DNA from: Tipula vernalis
Lineage: Eukaryota > Arthropoda > Insecta > Diptera > Tipulidae
DNA: 64,000 bases
Assembly (NCBI GenBank): GCA_958295665.1
Contig: OY282558.1
Span: 182,320,015 to 182,384,014 of the forward strand
Reading direction: 5' to 3'
A program made the position numbers and the translations under genes. Under the pieces are notes generated by a model. It was not told the origin of the DNA. It did not search any database and saw only the letters and a list, made by a program, of their open reading frames with translations. Shown here piece after piece: positions 53,571 through 64,000 of this stretch. Numbering within the stretch: position 1 is the stretch's first letter; each line of letters starts with the position of its first letter.

Positions 53571-55588
53571 TTATTCAGAGTTCTCTTCTGGTTCACTAGG
53601 ATTTTCATCATCACTTAAGTCAAAAACTTCTGAATTATCTGGTGCTGTTGGAATATGCTGCAAATATCTTGCGAATCCAAAGAACCATAAAAGTAGCATT
53701 ACGTGAGAACAGCATCCAACAACTCTTTTCCCTACTTTACAACCACAAGTATGTCCTATTATGGCATCTACTGATTGTTTCGTTTTATCAATCAAAATAA
53801 AAACAAAATATTTCGTGCTTGAAGAGTGTCTTGAGTTGACTCGTACTTTTATTAGTAGAGCATTTTTAGGGTCAATATTTATATTGTATGACTCATAATT
53901 AATATTTAGATTTTCTTTGGAAACAAAAAAAAATTCAAAGTCTCCGTCTTCATTTAAGTGATCTGAATAATAGTAAGGTGCCATTTTTAATTGGTATGTA
54001 CCGCAACCATAAAATTCAAGGTCTTGCTTTTCAAGACGCGGAAACTCATCAAAAGAAGTAGATTCCATTCGCTCAAATGATGATGTGCGCAAATGCAAAT
54101 TCAAATCTGATACTAGTTTTGAAAGCATATTATCCCGATTTAACAAGGTGATCATTCTTTTCGCTATTTTGATATCAAAATCGCTACTAACAACTGGAGT
54201 GAATGTTAGGTTATAGATGGCACATGCAATTACAAAATCATCATACGCTGTTTCTACAACAGTATTCCGTATTGTATTTTCGAAATAATGATTTTTCCTA
54301 TTTACTCTACCATTCACCACTTCAGTTATGTAACGATTTTTTGTCACTATTCTGGATATATTTGCTTGTTCAACTGTAAGTGGCTTCTTATGATCAGAGA
54401 ATGCTGGAATCCTAGCTACAAAACCTTTTTTTGTATTTCTTCCACTGAGTCACGAAAGCCTCTGTCTACTATAAAAACATCTTCATTCTGAAATTGTGTC
54501 CAAATTGGCCATTCTAATAGTCTGTTAAGGATCGTGGCATCATTTTCACTACCAGGAAATGGTCCCCATACAACTGCGATTCTTCCATTAGGATAAACCG
54601 CCACCATTGGCTTTAAAAGATTATAATGTTTATGAACAGACCAACTTTTTCGCTGAAACTGGAAATCGAAACTCTTTTCAATTTTCAAATAAGTTCCATC
54701 AAATATGATGGCTCCTTTATCAGCAGATCCTGTTTGAAGAATCTTTGAAACTTCTGTTTGATTAGAAATTATAGAATCTCTAGACTCAGCAAAAGTTAAA
54801 TATTTTTTTCTGAAAGCCTGCAATAAAACATTTCGAATGGTTGCACAATAGTTACTTACTGTTTGCCTGATAAAATTGTATTTATTTTGTAACTCTTCAA
54901 AAGTGTATCCTCTTCTAATTCGAGATAAGTATAATCCTAGAGCCATCTCATTATTATGGGTTCGTATATCTTTAATGAAATCTAATATTATTTTAAAAGA
55001 GTCATGATTTACGCCAGTTTCAAAATGTAATTCTGTTGGTTGCATTTTTAAAAAAGATCGAGGCCTCAGTTTTACTTCACGCTCCTCAATAACCATATTT
55101 TTTAAGGTGTATAAAAGAGATTTAACTTCTTCCGAATTCATAGATGCATTTGGTTGGTTATCAACGAAGTTTTCAGGAATTTTTCCATGATTAGTTTCAT
55201 GACCATTACAGATTCTGTTACCATACGGTATATAAATATCGGTTTTTACAAAAATGTTAACACATTCTTCTTTACTGAGCCGTCTAAGATTTATGTTATT
55301 TTCACAACCAAATAAACAGACTTTATGATTTTTGCTCGTCTTTTTAATGTCTAAAACTATTTTATTATTGTCAACTAACTGAATCCTTGCAACGTTATCA
55401 TTAACTGATTCAATAGAGCAAGCTTCTGATCTTTCGTCATCAGGATGATTATTATCAGTACTATCCTGACGTTTTCTTTTCTTGTAGCACTTTGTGCATT
55501 CGTATTCAAGAGGATTTTCTGAAACTTCGTGGAAATGTGATCCACGTCTCCTTTTGGCAAGAGATTTATTGCAAACTCGTCATTGCAT
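53571..55588 (-). pseudogene. DDE transposase (PHIS/ISL2EU-like), one frame break
   Basis: The minus-strand frame runs from near 55588 to 53571. N-terminal zinc-finger region: YECTKCYKKRKR and VCLFGCENN; a TGA three codons after the candidate ATG (55588) stands at a likely Cys. Middle: helix-turn-helix-like GYTFEELQNKYNFIRQTVSNY. DDE core: GAIIFDGTYLKIEKS, KPMVAVYPNGRIAVVWGPF, FIVDRGFRD. Then a shift at a run of seven T (54426-54432 on the plus strand), after which the frame is open to 53571 with a SWIM-like cysteine cluster GHTCGCKVGKRVVGCCSHV and an acidic tail. About 660 residues in all. The superfamily is a best guess. Confidence 0.65.
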
Positions 55589-55599
55589 TTTAAAAAAGT

Positions 55600-56559
55600 T
55601 CAATAAAATGATTAATTAAAAGCTAAGTAAAATCTTAAGTAAATTAAAAATAATTGAGTTTAATAAACTCAAAAAAGGAAAAGTTTTAAATATTTTTTTT
55701 TATTTTTTAATAATAATGTAGTGTATATTTTGCGAATCACTTATATAAATTATGATTAAAGACAAAAATATTTTTTATTTTCCATCAATTATTATTTTCC
55801 AAAAACCTAATTTAAAAAAATATTTAAGGTAAAAAAAAATATCTTTTGAGAAAATGTTAAAGAAATTGTTATAAAAATAGTTTTTGCAAGTTTGACTTAA
55901 TAACAACTCGAAGGATTATTTATTTAATCAAACCAATTTTTTGTATAATAAAGCTTATTTTATTATTTCTAAAACAAAATACAATAAAAAATTCTAGAAT
56001 TAATTATTAGCGCTTAGCACACATAACACTTAATTTCTCAAAAATTCTAAGAACAAGCTAATAAATAGAAAATATAAAAGCCCATTTAAATGTTTAAATG
56101 CTGTTTTCATGGAACATTTTTAAATGCTTTTAAAAGATTTTATAATTTCTTTAAACATTATTTGATAAAGAATATTCAGTTTTAATAAATATTATTTTCA
56201 TCAAAAAAAATTTTCAGTAAAATCTTGGATCTTATTTACTTGTTTTTTCTTATTTTGACTATAATCTATCATTTTTTTGCACTCCCGAGCGTAAAATTCG
56301 GGCGTAAACTTGGCACGGAATTTTCATTACTCTTTTTACGTCTAGGCAGGCAAAAAAAAAGATTTTGTAAGCAACATGGGCGAAAAACTTTAGAAACTAG
56401 CACTTGTGCTAGTAATCACGCTAATATCAAAACTTTAGTGCCCTTGATATCTAATATACTAGTCTGGCCCTACGCATTCTCCCGAAATATTCAAGCAAAT
56501 ATAATAAATAAGCTCACCATCAGTCTTTAAGAATTGCTTTTTTAATTTTTAAGGTTTAA
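55600..56559. other. Non-coding region between transposase and right terminal repeat
   Basis: AT-rich promoter-side sequence. No feature recognised; the frame at 56225-56530 has no domain. Confidence 0.4.
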
Positions 56560-57195
56560 TGGAGATGTTTGCAGTTACTCATTGCTCTTTAGATTGGCGT
56601 ATTTTTTATTAGAATCCTTTCCAAACAATTTTATCAGTTAAACGAATTTCTCAACAATAATTATTATTATCAATGATTGTATATTTTAGGCGGTAAAGGT
56701 GTATTTGTATTGTTTTAGGGTCACGAGTTATTTAATGAACTCAGGAGTGTTTTTTGACAGTAATCTAATAATTTTTTTCTAGCAGTACGTGCTCCCGCAA
56801 ATATTTAAGCATCAGCCACTTTAGAAGTCAAAATAAGCTCACCATTAGCTTTTAAAAGTAGTTATTTTAATTATTAGGGGTTGAATGGGCATGTTTACAG
56901 TTATTTATCACTTTTTACGTTGACATACTGTCTGTTCAAATCATTTTCAAGCATTTTTTTCATTTTACACGAATTTTATAACAATAATTAATGATTATCC
57001 ATTTAAAGGTATATAAGGGTAGTTTATATAGGTTTAGGGGTAGTAGCGACATTTCCCCAGCTATCTGACGTACTTCTGGGCCATTTCAAATGTTAATTAA
57101 CAATAATCAATTGATTTTTTTATGATTTATGCGTTCCCCCGGATAAGCCAAAAATCGGCTATTTTTAACATTGTCCTTTGTGATTTGACGTATTT

Positions 57196-57199
57196 TTCA

Positions 57200-57274
<75 letters not shown>

Positions 57275-57300
57275 TATATACGTATATGACGTATTTTTCA

Positions 57301-57359
<59 letters not shown>

Positions 57360-57383
57360 TATACGTATATGACGTATTTTTCA

Positions 57384-57465
<82 letters not shown>
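57196..57465. repeat. (TA)n microsatellite in three blocks
   Basis: Long TA runs separated by the unit TATATACGTATATGACGTATTTTTCACCA. The flank GACGTATTTTTCACCA is repeated with each block, so it grew by duplication of flank plus run. Confidence 0.95.
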
Positions 57466-57466
<1 letters not shown>

Positions 57467-57479
57467 AACTTACTCAAGT

Positions 57480-57713
57480 TGAGCCACTCCACCAGTAAAA
57501 CGAAAGAGGATTTCAGAAAAAGAAAAACTGCAATAACAAAAACTGGAATTCGCCAAGGAAATGGTAGAACTAAAAGAAAGAAATAAGGAAAAGAGAATGT
57601 TGGAGAGGGAAATGGTAAAAGAAAAGTGGCGTATTGGACAGGGAATTTTTGAATGCTTTGGTAAAAAAAAAATATATAAATTTAATTGTTTTGTAATAAG
57701 GAAAATAAATGAG
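57480..57713 (+). other. Coiled-coil-like coding remnant
   Basis: Plus-strand residues [22 protein letters not shown] (about 57548-57612) are strongly helical and charged, like the C-terminal part of some MADF or Myb-type transposon proteins. A stop lies just upstream. Too short to assign. Confidence 0.25.
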
Positions 57714-58462
57714 TAACCCGGTGTCTACACTAATCAAATCCACTGATATTTTCTATCAGCAATTTTATGTTTGTATATGTTTTTTTCAATGTATTGACAA
57801 ATATCTATCAAAAAATATCATAGCTGGGCATTTCTCTATCATAATAATGAAGATATTATGTCAAACAAAATTGTTTCAATGCTATGAAAAAATTAGTTGT
57901 CTTTTAACACTTGCCAGTTGTAGTTAGGTTAAAAATAATTTATCCAAGAAAATTTTCAGAAAATTGTACAGTATGGAGAACCACCACCTTGTCCAAAAAC
58001 TTCATTTCCTTGAACAAATACCAAGATTTTCTATCGTCAACTGCTTTAATTTTCTATTTTGTACATATTGATTTCGAAGATTCCTTATTTTTCGTCTAAC
58101 GTCTTCAACATTTACGGCCATTGCGTCTGCTATATTTTGTAAAATAGAATTTTTTATGCCGACCCGTCTGTAATTTTTATGGGTTATCTTCCATAATATT
58201 TCATTTTTTCGGTACAAATCGATTAATCGTATTGTACTTTGCGTATTAAAAGACATTTTGTCAGCTTGAGAGCAATTTCAAATGGCAAAACAAAAAAACC
58301 TTTTTATGAAATTTTATAATATTTTACTAACATAATTTCGTTAAATAGCCTCCTGATAAATTGCTAATAGTGTCAAAATGCGTATAATATACACATACGT
58401 TGATAAAATTTATATCATGATAGAAAATATCAGTGGAATTGCATAGTGTAGACAGCGGGTTA
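57714..58462 (-). mobile_element. TIR element, about 750 bp, carrying a MADF exon
   Basis: Termini TAACCCG(G/C)TGTCTACACTA and a further CCACTGATATTTTCTATCA block, inverted at both ends (57714-57760 and 58415-58462). A MADF-coding exon lies inside. Probably a deleted Harbinger-type element. Confidence 0.6.
58002..58256 (-). CDS. MADF-domain exon
   Basis: Minus strand from ATG 58256: TIRLIDLYRKNEILWK, then HKNYRRVGIKNSILQNIADAM and VRRKIRNLRNQYVQNRKL, a good MADF (Myb/SANT-like DNA-binding) match over about 70 residues. The domain's usual final helix (KFLDKVVVLHT) appears in a different frame just left of 58010, so the copy is broken or spliced. It sits inside a small TIR element, as the MADF exon at 12111 does. 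Confidence 0.6.
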   Translation of the reverse strand: MSFNTQSTIRLIDLYRKNEILWKITHKNYRRVGIKNSILQNIADAMAVNVEDVRRKIRNLRNQYVQNRKLKQLTIENLGICSRK

Positions 58463-59822
58463 AACAAAATGAAATATATTTTTATATCCTTTATATTAAC
58501 TTCACCTGCTTGATTGCTTGCTTGAGTATCCTTACGATCTTCAAGTTCAAAATTGACCCACTTCCCGTGATCCTCTCGCGCTGAAATTTTGCACATCGAC
58601 TTTTGTCACCTAACAATACTTTTTGGCAAAATTTCAGTTCGATCAACATACTATAACTAAGTTTTTTCTTTAATTTTCAATTTAAAAAATTCAATCTAGT
58701 AGTGTTCCAAATGTTTCTTCAAGTAAGTTTAAAATTCAAATTTGTTTTTTGAATGACCCTTACTCATTGAATTTTAAATTTTAGTCATGGTGAAGAAGGT
58801 CGAAACTGAATTGCAATCGACCGAGTCTTATATACTATATAAAAGATATTATAGTCAAAAACTTTGTTTTTACGGGTTGTGTGTTTTTACTTTTTAATTT
58901 ATTTCGTTTCGATGTGAAATTTGACACAGATTTCTGTTATGGTGCTACCAACCTAAGAAAAAAAAACTTCTCGTTTGGATAAACCTGACGATTTAAATGG
59001 AAAAGTCTTACTACTTTTTGATCACAGTAGTACAACAGAAAATTCTTAAATGGTTATAATTGGACATCGCTAACAAATCGAATCCGAATGGGTTAAAGAT
59101 GGCTAAAAAAAATTAACTAAAGATTTTTATTGTCTTCAATAAAAATATAATACTATATTTGTTGTTTCATATTATTTAATATTTTAGTAAGGAACAGAAA
59201 ATTTTATTATTTGATATCGCTTAAAAGCATTACATTTTGATTTTCTAAAAGTCACAATAAAGAACGAAAATGTAGAAAGAACGAATATAAATTGATTTAA
59301 TTAATTCTATTACATCGAAAAACTATAATGGAAAATTTTATTTTGTCTTTTAGCACACAGTCTTTCTCAGTAGAAAATTGAAAATTTAGTAAATTTAATT
59401 TGTGCTAACGAAAATTATTAGGAGTTGTTTTTTTGTTTTTGATTATTGTATCTCGTAATGTAGATATTGATTCAATTATCTCGATGAAAATTCGGTTGTA
59501 TATTGTAACTGATTTTATTTTCTAAGTATTTAAAGGAAATTATTTCGGAAATACTCAAAGGAGAATGGTACACTATTATACAATTGTCCATTAAAAACAA
59601 TTAGTTTCTGATTGATGGTTTCAGAAATTATATAATCGAAACCAATCAATCGTTGTTTTTTTAAGTGCCTTCTCTAAATAATAATTTTGTTAGGAATGAA
59701 AAAACTGTTTCAATTTGGTTTCTCTTTTCCTAATTTTTGAAGGATAAGACCATAGTAATAAATATTGCCAAAGTTGATTTACAGGCACAAACAGCTTTAA
59801 TGGCTGTAAGATTTTAAAATGG
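58463..59822. other. AT-rich non-coding stretch
   Basis: Contains TTTTGGCAAAATTTCAG- and GTGAAATTTGACACAGATTT-type sequence reminiscent of Helitron-like non-coding repeats, but no Helitron termini could be confirmed. No gene seen. Confidence 0.35.
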
Positions 59823-60077
59823 TTTTATATAATAAAACACAATATTATGGTTTTGTCACTTCCTTAATGTAATATTTATTTTAATTGAAATTGAAATTAC
59901 AATCGTTTCGGATGTTACTCCTTTTATCAAATTTCTAACAAACACTTTCTTTCGAATGTTTGTTAGAAATTTGATAAAGGAGTAACATCCGAAACGATCA
60001 TAATTTCAATTTCAATTAAAATAAATATTACATTAAGGAAGTGACAAAACCATAATATTGTGTTTTATTATATAAAA
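59823..60077. repeat. 255-bp near-perfect inverted repeat
   Basis: Arms of about 120 bp (from 59823 and to 60077) around a short loop near 59948. Each arm contains ACATCCGAAACGATC, similar to ACATCCGAAACCGG in the Penelope terminal repeat. Confidence 0.85.
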
Positions 60078-60586
60078 TCTTTTTGTTAGTGATGTTAGTC
60101 CACGAGTAAACAATAAATATGTTAAGTAAAATTTTGGTTTTGGTATGCTAAATTGAAAAGGAGCAATTTGTGGTTTTTCATTTTCTTTTTTCTTCTGTGA
60201 AATTCAGTTTGAATTTCTACCTAGGACATGAATTGGCACCCGATAATTGGATCAGCGTTTTAATCGTATATGAAGAGGTCTTTATGTGGCAACATTCAAT
60301 AATTGCAACACTCGATAACGCCAACTGCTCGATAGTTGCATTACAACGATTAGAAATTAAACGTTATAATTGCAATTTTTTGTTTATTCTTCGCTGGCGT
60401 ACAATTTTGGCTAAATGACTTTTACATTGGTCTTAAAAGACCAAATAATTGAAATCCAGTCAAAAATGGGTAAAAATTTGTTTGGCCCAAAACCACTTTT
60501 CTGGACGTTCTGAAAGTCCCCGAGTCCGAAAGAATACAAAAAAAAAAATAAATGTCCGTCCGTCTGTCTGGAGGTCTGAATGTTTG
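60078..60586. other. Non-coding stretch
   Basis: No exon or element boundary recognised. The open frame at 60170-60418 has no domain. Confidence 0.35.
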
Positions 60587-60752
60587 GATGTCTGTACCCA
60601 TGATATCTCGAGAACGGGTTGTCCGATTTTGATTTTCTTTTTGTCAACCTATGGTGATGGTCTGAATTGGATGTCTGTACCCATGATATCTCGAGAACGG
60701 GTTGTCCGATTTCGATTTTGTTTTTGTCAACCTATGGTGATGGTGATGGTGA
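60587..60752. repeat. Two-unit minisatellite, period 83 bp
   Basis: The unit GATGTCTGTACCCATGATAT... with TCTCGAGAACGGGTTGTCCG is present at 60587 and 60670. Each unit ends in CTATGGTGATGGT, from which the hexanucleotide array next to it apparently grew. Confidence 0.8.
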
Positions 60753-61611
60753 TGGTGATGATGATGGTGATGGTGATTATGAGGTGATGGTGATTATGAG
60801 GTGATGGTGATTGTGATGGTGATGGTGACGGTGATGGTGATGGTGATGATGATGGTGATGATGATGGTGATGGTGATGGCGATGGTGATGGTGATGGTTA
60901 TGGTTATGGTGATGGTGATGGTGGGTGATGGTGATGGTGATGGTGATGGTGATGGTGATGGTGATGGTGATGGTGATGGTGATGGTGATGGTGATGGTGA
61001 TGGTGATGGTGATGGTGATGGTGATGGTGATGGTGATGGTGATAGTGATGGTGATGGTGATGGTGATGGTGATGGTGATGGTGATGGTGATGGTGATGGT
61101 GATGGTGATGGTGATGGTGATGGTGATGGTGATGGTGATGGTGATGGTGATGGTGATGGTGATGGTGATGGTGATGGTGATGGTGATGGTGATGGTGATG
61201 GTGATGGTGATGGTGATGGTGATGGTGATGGTGATGGTGATGGTGATGGTGATGGTGATGGTGATGGTGATGGTGATGGTGATGGTGATGGTGATGGTGA
61301 TGGTGATGGTGATGGTGATGGTGATGGTGATGGTGATGGTGATGGTGATGGTGATGGTGATGGTGATGGTGATGGTGATGGTGATGGTGATGGTGATGGT
61401 GATGGTGATGGTGATGGTGATGGTGATGGTGATGGTGATGGTGATGGTGATGGTGATGGTGATGGTGATGGTGATGGTGATGGTGATGGTGATGGTGATG
61501 GTGATGGTGATGGTGATGGTGATGGTGATGGTGATGGTGATGGTGATGGTGATGGTGATGGTGATGGTGATGGTGATGGTGATGGTGATTATGAGGTGAT
61601 GGTGATGACAC
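60736..61611. repeat. (GATGGT)n array, about 870 bp
   Basis: Almost perfect hexamers from 60928 to about 61587, with GATGAT and ATTATGAG variants at the left end. It opens artificial reading frames on both strands (Gly-Asp, Met-Val, poly-His). Confidence 0.95.
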
Positions 61612-61926
61612 GGTGGTATGATGGTTCATGAATGATGCAATTTGCCCATGAGTCATCTTAAAGTTCATGAACCATCTAAAACCAGACGTGGGTCATCAGA
61701 TGAAAATATTTCAGACGATTGTTCATGAACCATCTAAAATCGGACGTGGAACGTAGGCGATTTTTGTTTTTGTTTCAAACTTTTGAATTTTAATTTTAAT
61801 TTAAATATCAATTTCTAATTTGTTACTTTCATAACTGTTTAGAAGTGATTTTCCGGTTCTGCTTCTTCTTTTACATATGTTGCATATATTGTCCAATCTT
61901 TTTTACACAACAAAAGAACACCAAGA
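61612..61926. other. Short repeats and non-coding sequence
   Basis: GTTCATGAACCATCTAAAA is present at about 61661 and 61721, each followed by a GACGTGG. No gene. Confidence 0.5.
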
Positions 61927-62420
61927 AATCTACAAGGGATATGGCAATGAGTTTTATAATAAACATTTCAAAGAACTGATGAAACAACGAAATATGTATT
62001 AAACATTATTCTACGTTCAGCCATGTAAAAACCAGTGTTGTTGAAAGATTTAATGGTACAATTAAGAAGCAGTTGTAGAAGATGTTTAGCCTTCATGAAT
62101 CTTATGAATGATTAAAGAAGATAGTGGAGGACTATAACAATCAAAAACATAGAACAATTAAATTGGCACCGATGGAGGTTACTAAGAAAACTAAAAAATA
62201 GCTTCACGTGTCCTAAGATATTGATAAAAACAAATTTCTTGTCGATGAAAAATCCATATCAAACTGTATAACTAATATTTTACATATTTACATTACATGT
62301 TTACTTGAGGATTATCAGGATCAACCAATAGCTGGACGGTTTTATGAGAAAGAACTCCAAAAGACAAACTATCCCAATGTCTACCGTGTGGATAACCGTA
62401 TTTTTTTTTGATAAAATTGT
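61927..62420 (+). pseudogene. Polinton/Maverick-type integrase relic
   Basis: Plus-strand blocks in shifting frames: GNEFYNKHFKELMKQ, then HYSTFS, VVERFNGTIKKQL and KIVEDYNNQKHRTIKLAPME, then LEDYQDQPIAGRFYEKELQK and NYPNVYRVD. The first group is the end of a retroviral-type integrase core; the second is the linker before the chromodomain seen in Polinton integrases. Both conserved Trp positions in the core read as stops. No other Polinton genes (polymerase, capsid, protease, ATPase) are in the window. Dead fragment. Confidence 0.65.
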
Positions 62421-62935
62421 GGAGAAAAGTTGTATGCCGGGTCGCATATAGATTTTATTTTTGAATTTTATTGATAAATCTATAAGTGCCGAGTGGTGGC
62501 CATGATTCAAGACAGTTGGCAAATAAATACTATGTAAAAAAAAAAGAAGCTTTTGATATACATAACCAAAGCAACCTTGATTATACCAGAGCCTACTCTA
62601 TAAATAAGAGACTCCACATTGATTGAATATCTGTATTTTTTACTAATGCTGTGTGCCTCAAAAGACTTTTCAAACTAAACTTTTGTAAGACTCAGTAATT
62701 CATGCAATATTTAAATAGATGTCACTAGGTTAAAAGTATTCAAGTGTGCCTCATACATGCTTTGCTAATACCAAACTAAACTTTTTAAACGTCATTCAAA
62801 TTTTATAAACAAATCAATATATTGTAAAATTATAAATTAACCATGATATTACCACACATGTTATTTACAAATGTTCTATTGTGCTACTACAAATGTCGTA
62901 TAAATGAACGACGTTTAATAAAAGATAAACGTTTA
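62421..62935. other. Non-coding stretch with the shared 30-bp motif
   Basis: Motif at 62568-62597 recurs at 34581-34610. The minus-strand frame 62301-62522 is a shadow of the integrase relic. No other feature. Confidence 0.4.
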
Positions 62936-64000
62936 TTAAAAGTAATTCAAAATAAGATAAGACGATGTTATGTGTGGTGGTTTCCCAGGTTTTGGGATCA
63001 TAATTACTTCTGCAATTTTCCATAAGCTTGGTACAAATTTGATTCTAAATGCTGCATTTATAAGATTGGTGAGTTTCACCAGAGCTTTCCTTGGCAGTTC
63101 CTTTAAGATTTCTGCAGTAATAAGATCGTACCCAGGAGCTTTTTTCGTATTCATATTAGCTGTTATCTCACGCATTACTTCTTTTGGTGTTGTGGGTAGG
63201 ATTTCTTTACTTTCTTGCACAGCTTGTTCAGTTATTATCTCGGCTTCCAACGTTTGGTCTTCATGTGGCTGGAATATTTTTTCGAGGTGTTCGGCAAATT
63301 CTCGAGCTTTGTCTTCATTATTTCTAGCCCATTTCTCACCTGCTATTTTTATTGGGGGAATCTGCATTATTGGTCTTTTGATTCTTTTGGTTGCTTTCCA
63401 AAGAGAATAATCAGTACTGTTATCATTAGTTAATTTTCTTAAATAGTTGCTGATTGATTCATCTTTCAATTCTTTGATCTCTCTTCTTAATTGTTGAGTG
63501 AGGTTGTTCAAATGAGTTTTATCTTGGGGGGCCCTTGTTTGTTGCCATACTCTTCTCGCTCTTCTTTTTTCTGCGAGGAGTTCCCTAATTTCCATAGGGT
63601 AATTGTTTCCCTTGATTTTCGTTTTAATTTCAGGAGTATTTTCCCAAGCTGATTGCTGTATATCGTTTACAAATTTGTGCACTTCTTTGTCTAATTGTTC
63701 TTCAGTCTTTAATGGAACCATTAAGTTAATTTTTTCTTCTAGCGATAGTCTAAAGCATGCCCAATTAGTGTGATTATTTACTAGGAAAGGGTTTCTTTCT
63801 TTCTGAATGATTTTTTCACTTAACGTTAGAAGTATTGGTGAATGATCAGAGTTTAAGTCGTGGCTTTCATCTACTTGCACATAATTTACAGATATGTATG
63901 TTCTTTATTATAAAGAAATCAATCAGATCTGGCACTTTGTTTGGATCAGTTGGCCAGTAGGTTGGTTTTCCAGTTGAGAGGGCTTCACAACTGCATTTTC
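62936..64000 (-). pseudogene. Non-LTR retrotransposon ORF2: endonuclease end and start of RT (partial)
   Basis: Minus strand. Beyond 63893, in another frame, STGKPTYWPTDPNKVPDLID belongs to the endonuclease; DLNSDHSPILLTLSE (near 63850) is its last motif. A long linker (63800-63300) with KRRARRVWQQTR and SLWKATKR follows, then the RT start: NTKKAPGYDLITAEILKELP and LWKIAEVIMIPKPGKPP. Similarity stops near 62958, where unrelated AT-rich sequence begins. Jockey-type by motif order. It runs off the right edge of the window. Confidence 0.8.

Larger units (their letters stand above)
52586..57180 (-). mobile_element. DDE DNA transposon with about 0.6-kb terminal inverted repeats
   Basis: Left repeat about 52586-53205, right about 56560-57180; outermost common sequence AAAGGACAATGTTAAA(G/A)ATA, then CCGATTTTTGGCTTATCCGG. 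Each repeat is itself built of two related units of roughly 340 bp (motifs ACCCCTAAA and GTAAAATGAAAAA). AT near both outer edges could be a 2-bp target duplication. One transposase gene lies between, on the minus strand. Confidence 0.7.

Noticed and set aside
56225..56530. 101-codon frame in the DDE transposon
   Set aside because: AT-rich, no domain, and runs into the right terminal repeat.
57298..57492. Tyr-Ile repeat frame
   Set aside because: Translation of the (TA)n microsatellite.
58463..59100. Helitron
   Set aside because: Only vague similarity of non-coding sequence; no 5' TC end or 3' CTRR hairpin could be placed.
60801..61668. Long open frames of Gly-Asp, Met-Val and poly-His on both strands
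   Set aside because: They are the translation of a pure hexanucleotide repeat in several frames at once, not genes.
1..64000. tRNA and rRNA genes, bacterial operons, riboswitches
   Set aside because: None could be recognised on either strand, and the intron structure shows a eukaryotic genome.

Overview
This is a stretch of AT-rich eukaryotic nuclear DNA, almost certainly from an insect. The evidence is GT-AG introns of 50-80 bp, several insect-type transposon families (Ty3/Gypsy, Jockey/CR1-like and I-like non-LTR elements, a Penelope-like element, PIF/Harbinger, hAT, Tc1, an En/Spm-like element, Polinton remnants), a ribosomal protein S24 pseudogene, and MADF/Myb-like and DUF4806 proteins. 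The order cannot be fixed from the sequence alone. No bacterial features, CRISPR arrays, rRNA or tRNA genes were seen.

The window is mostly a nest of mobile elements. Host-like genes are sparse: a first exon of a leucine-rich-repeat protein (417-628, minus strand) running off the left edge, a SWIM zinc-finger gene or relic (1572-2546, plus) and a two-exon secreted EGF-like protein (33477-34508, minus).

Layout. 2.5-16.3 kb: layered non-autonomous elements (MITEs and long inverted repeats). Several insertion sites can be read exactly because an empty copy of the target lies elsewhere in the window. 16.3-18.9 kb: decayed plus-strand Gypsy copy. 18.86-25.10 kb: full-length minus-strand Gypsy with two apparently identical 526-bp LTRs. 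25.1-26.4 kb: hAT deletion derivative with an 8-bp target duplication. 26.9-31.3 kb: a small TIR element, a third Gypsy fragment, a 411-bp palindrome and an I-like element that lost its endonuclease and reverse transcriptase. 32.5-34.5 kb: Tc1 relic and the EGF-like gene. 35.7-39.9 kb: Jockey-type relic, then a Harbinger gene pair (transposase and Myb-like partner, convergent), both open after splicing.

40.2-51.3 kb: a Penelope-like element with a 13-14 bp target duplication, split by about 10 kb. The insert carries an En/Spm-like transposase relic and a five-exon DUF4806 gene. That gene has a non-LTR retrotransposon in exon 3 and a TIR-bounded segment holding an RpS24 pseudogene in intron 1. 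52.6-57.2 kb: a DDE transposon with about 0.6-kb inverted terminal repeats. 57.2-62 kb: microsatellites, a MADF-bearing TIR element, a 255-bp inverted repeat, a roughly 870-bp hexanucleotide array and a Polinton integrase relic. 62.9-64.0 kb: a non-LTR retrotransposon fragment running off the right edge.

The most informative features are the insertion stratigraphy, the -1 frameshift heptamers conserved in two Gypsy copies, the Harbinger pair, and the Penelope / En-Spm / DUF4806 / RpS24 nest. I saw no clearly new biological system. The closest candidates are the DUF4806-transposase association and the RpS24-carrying intronic element.
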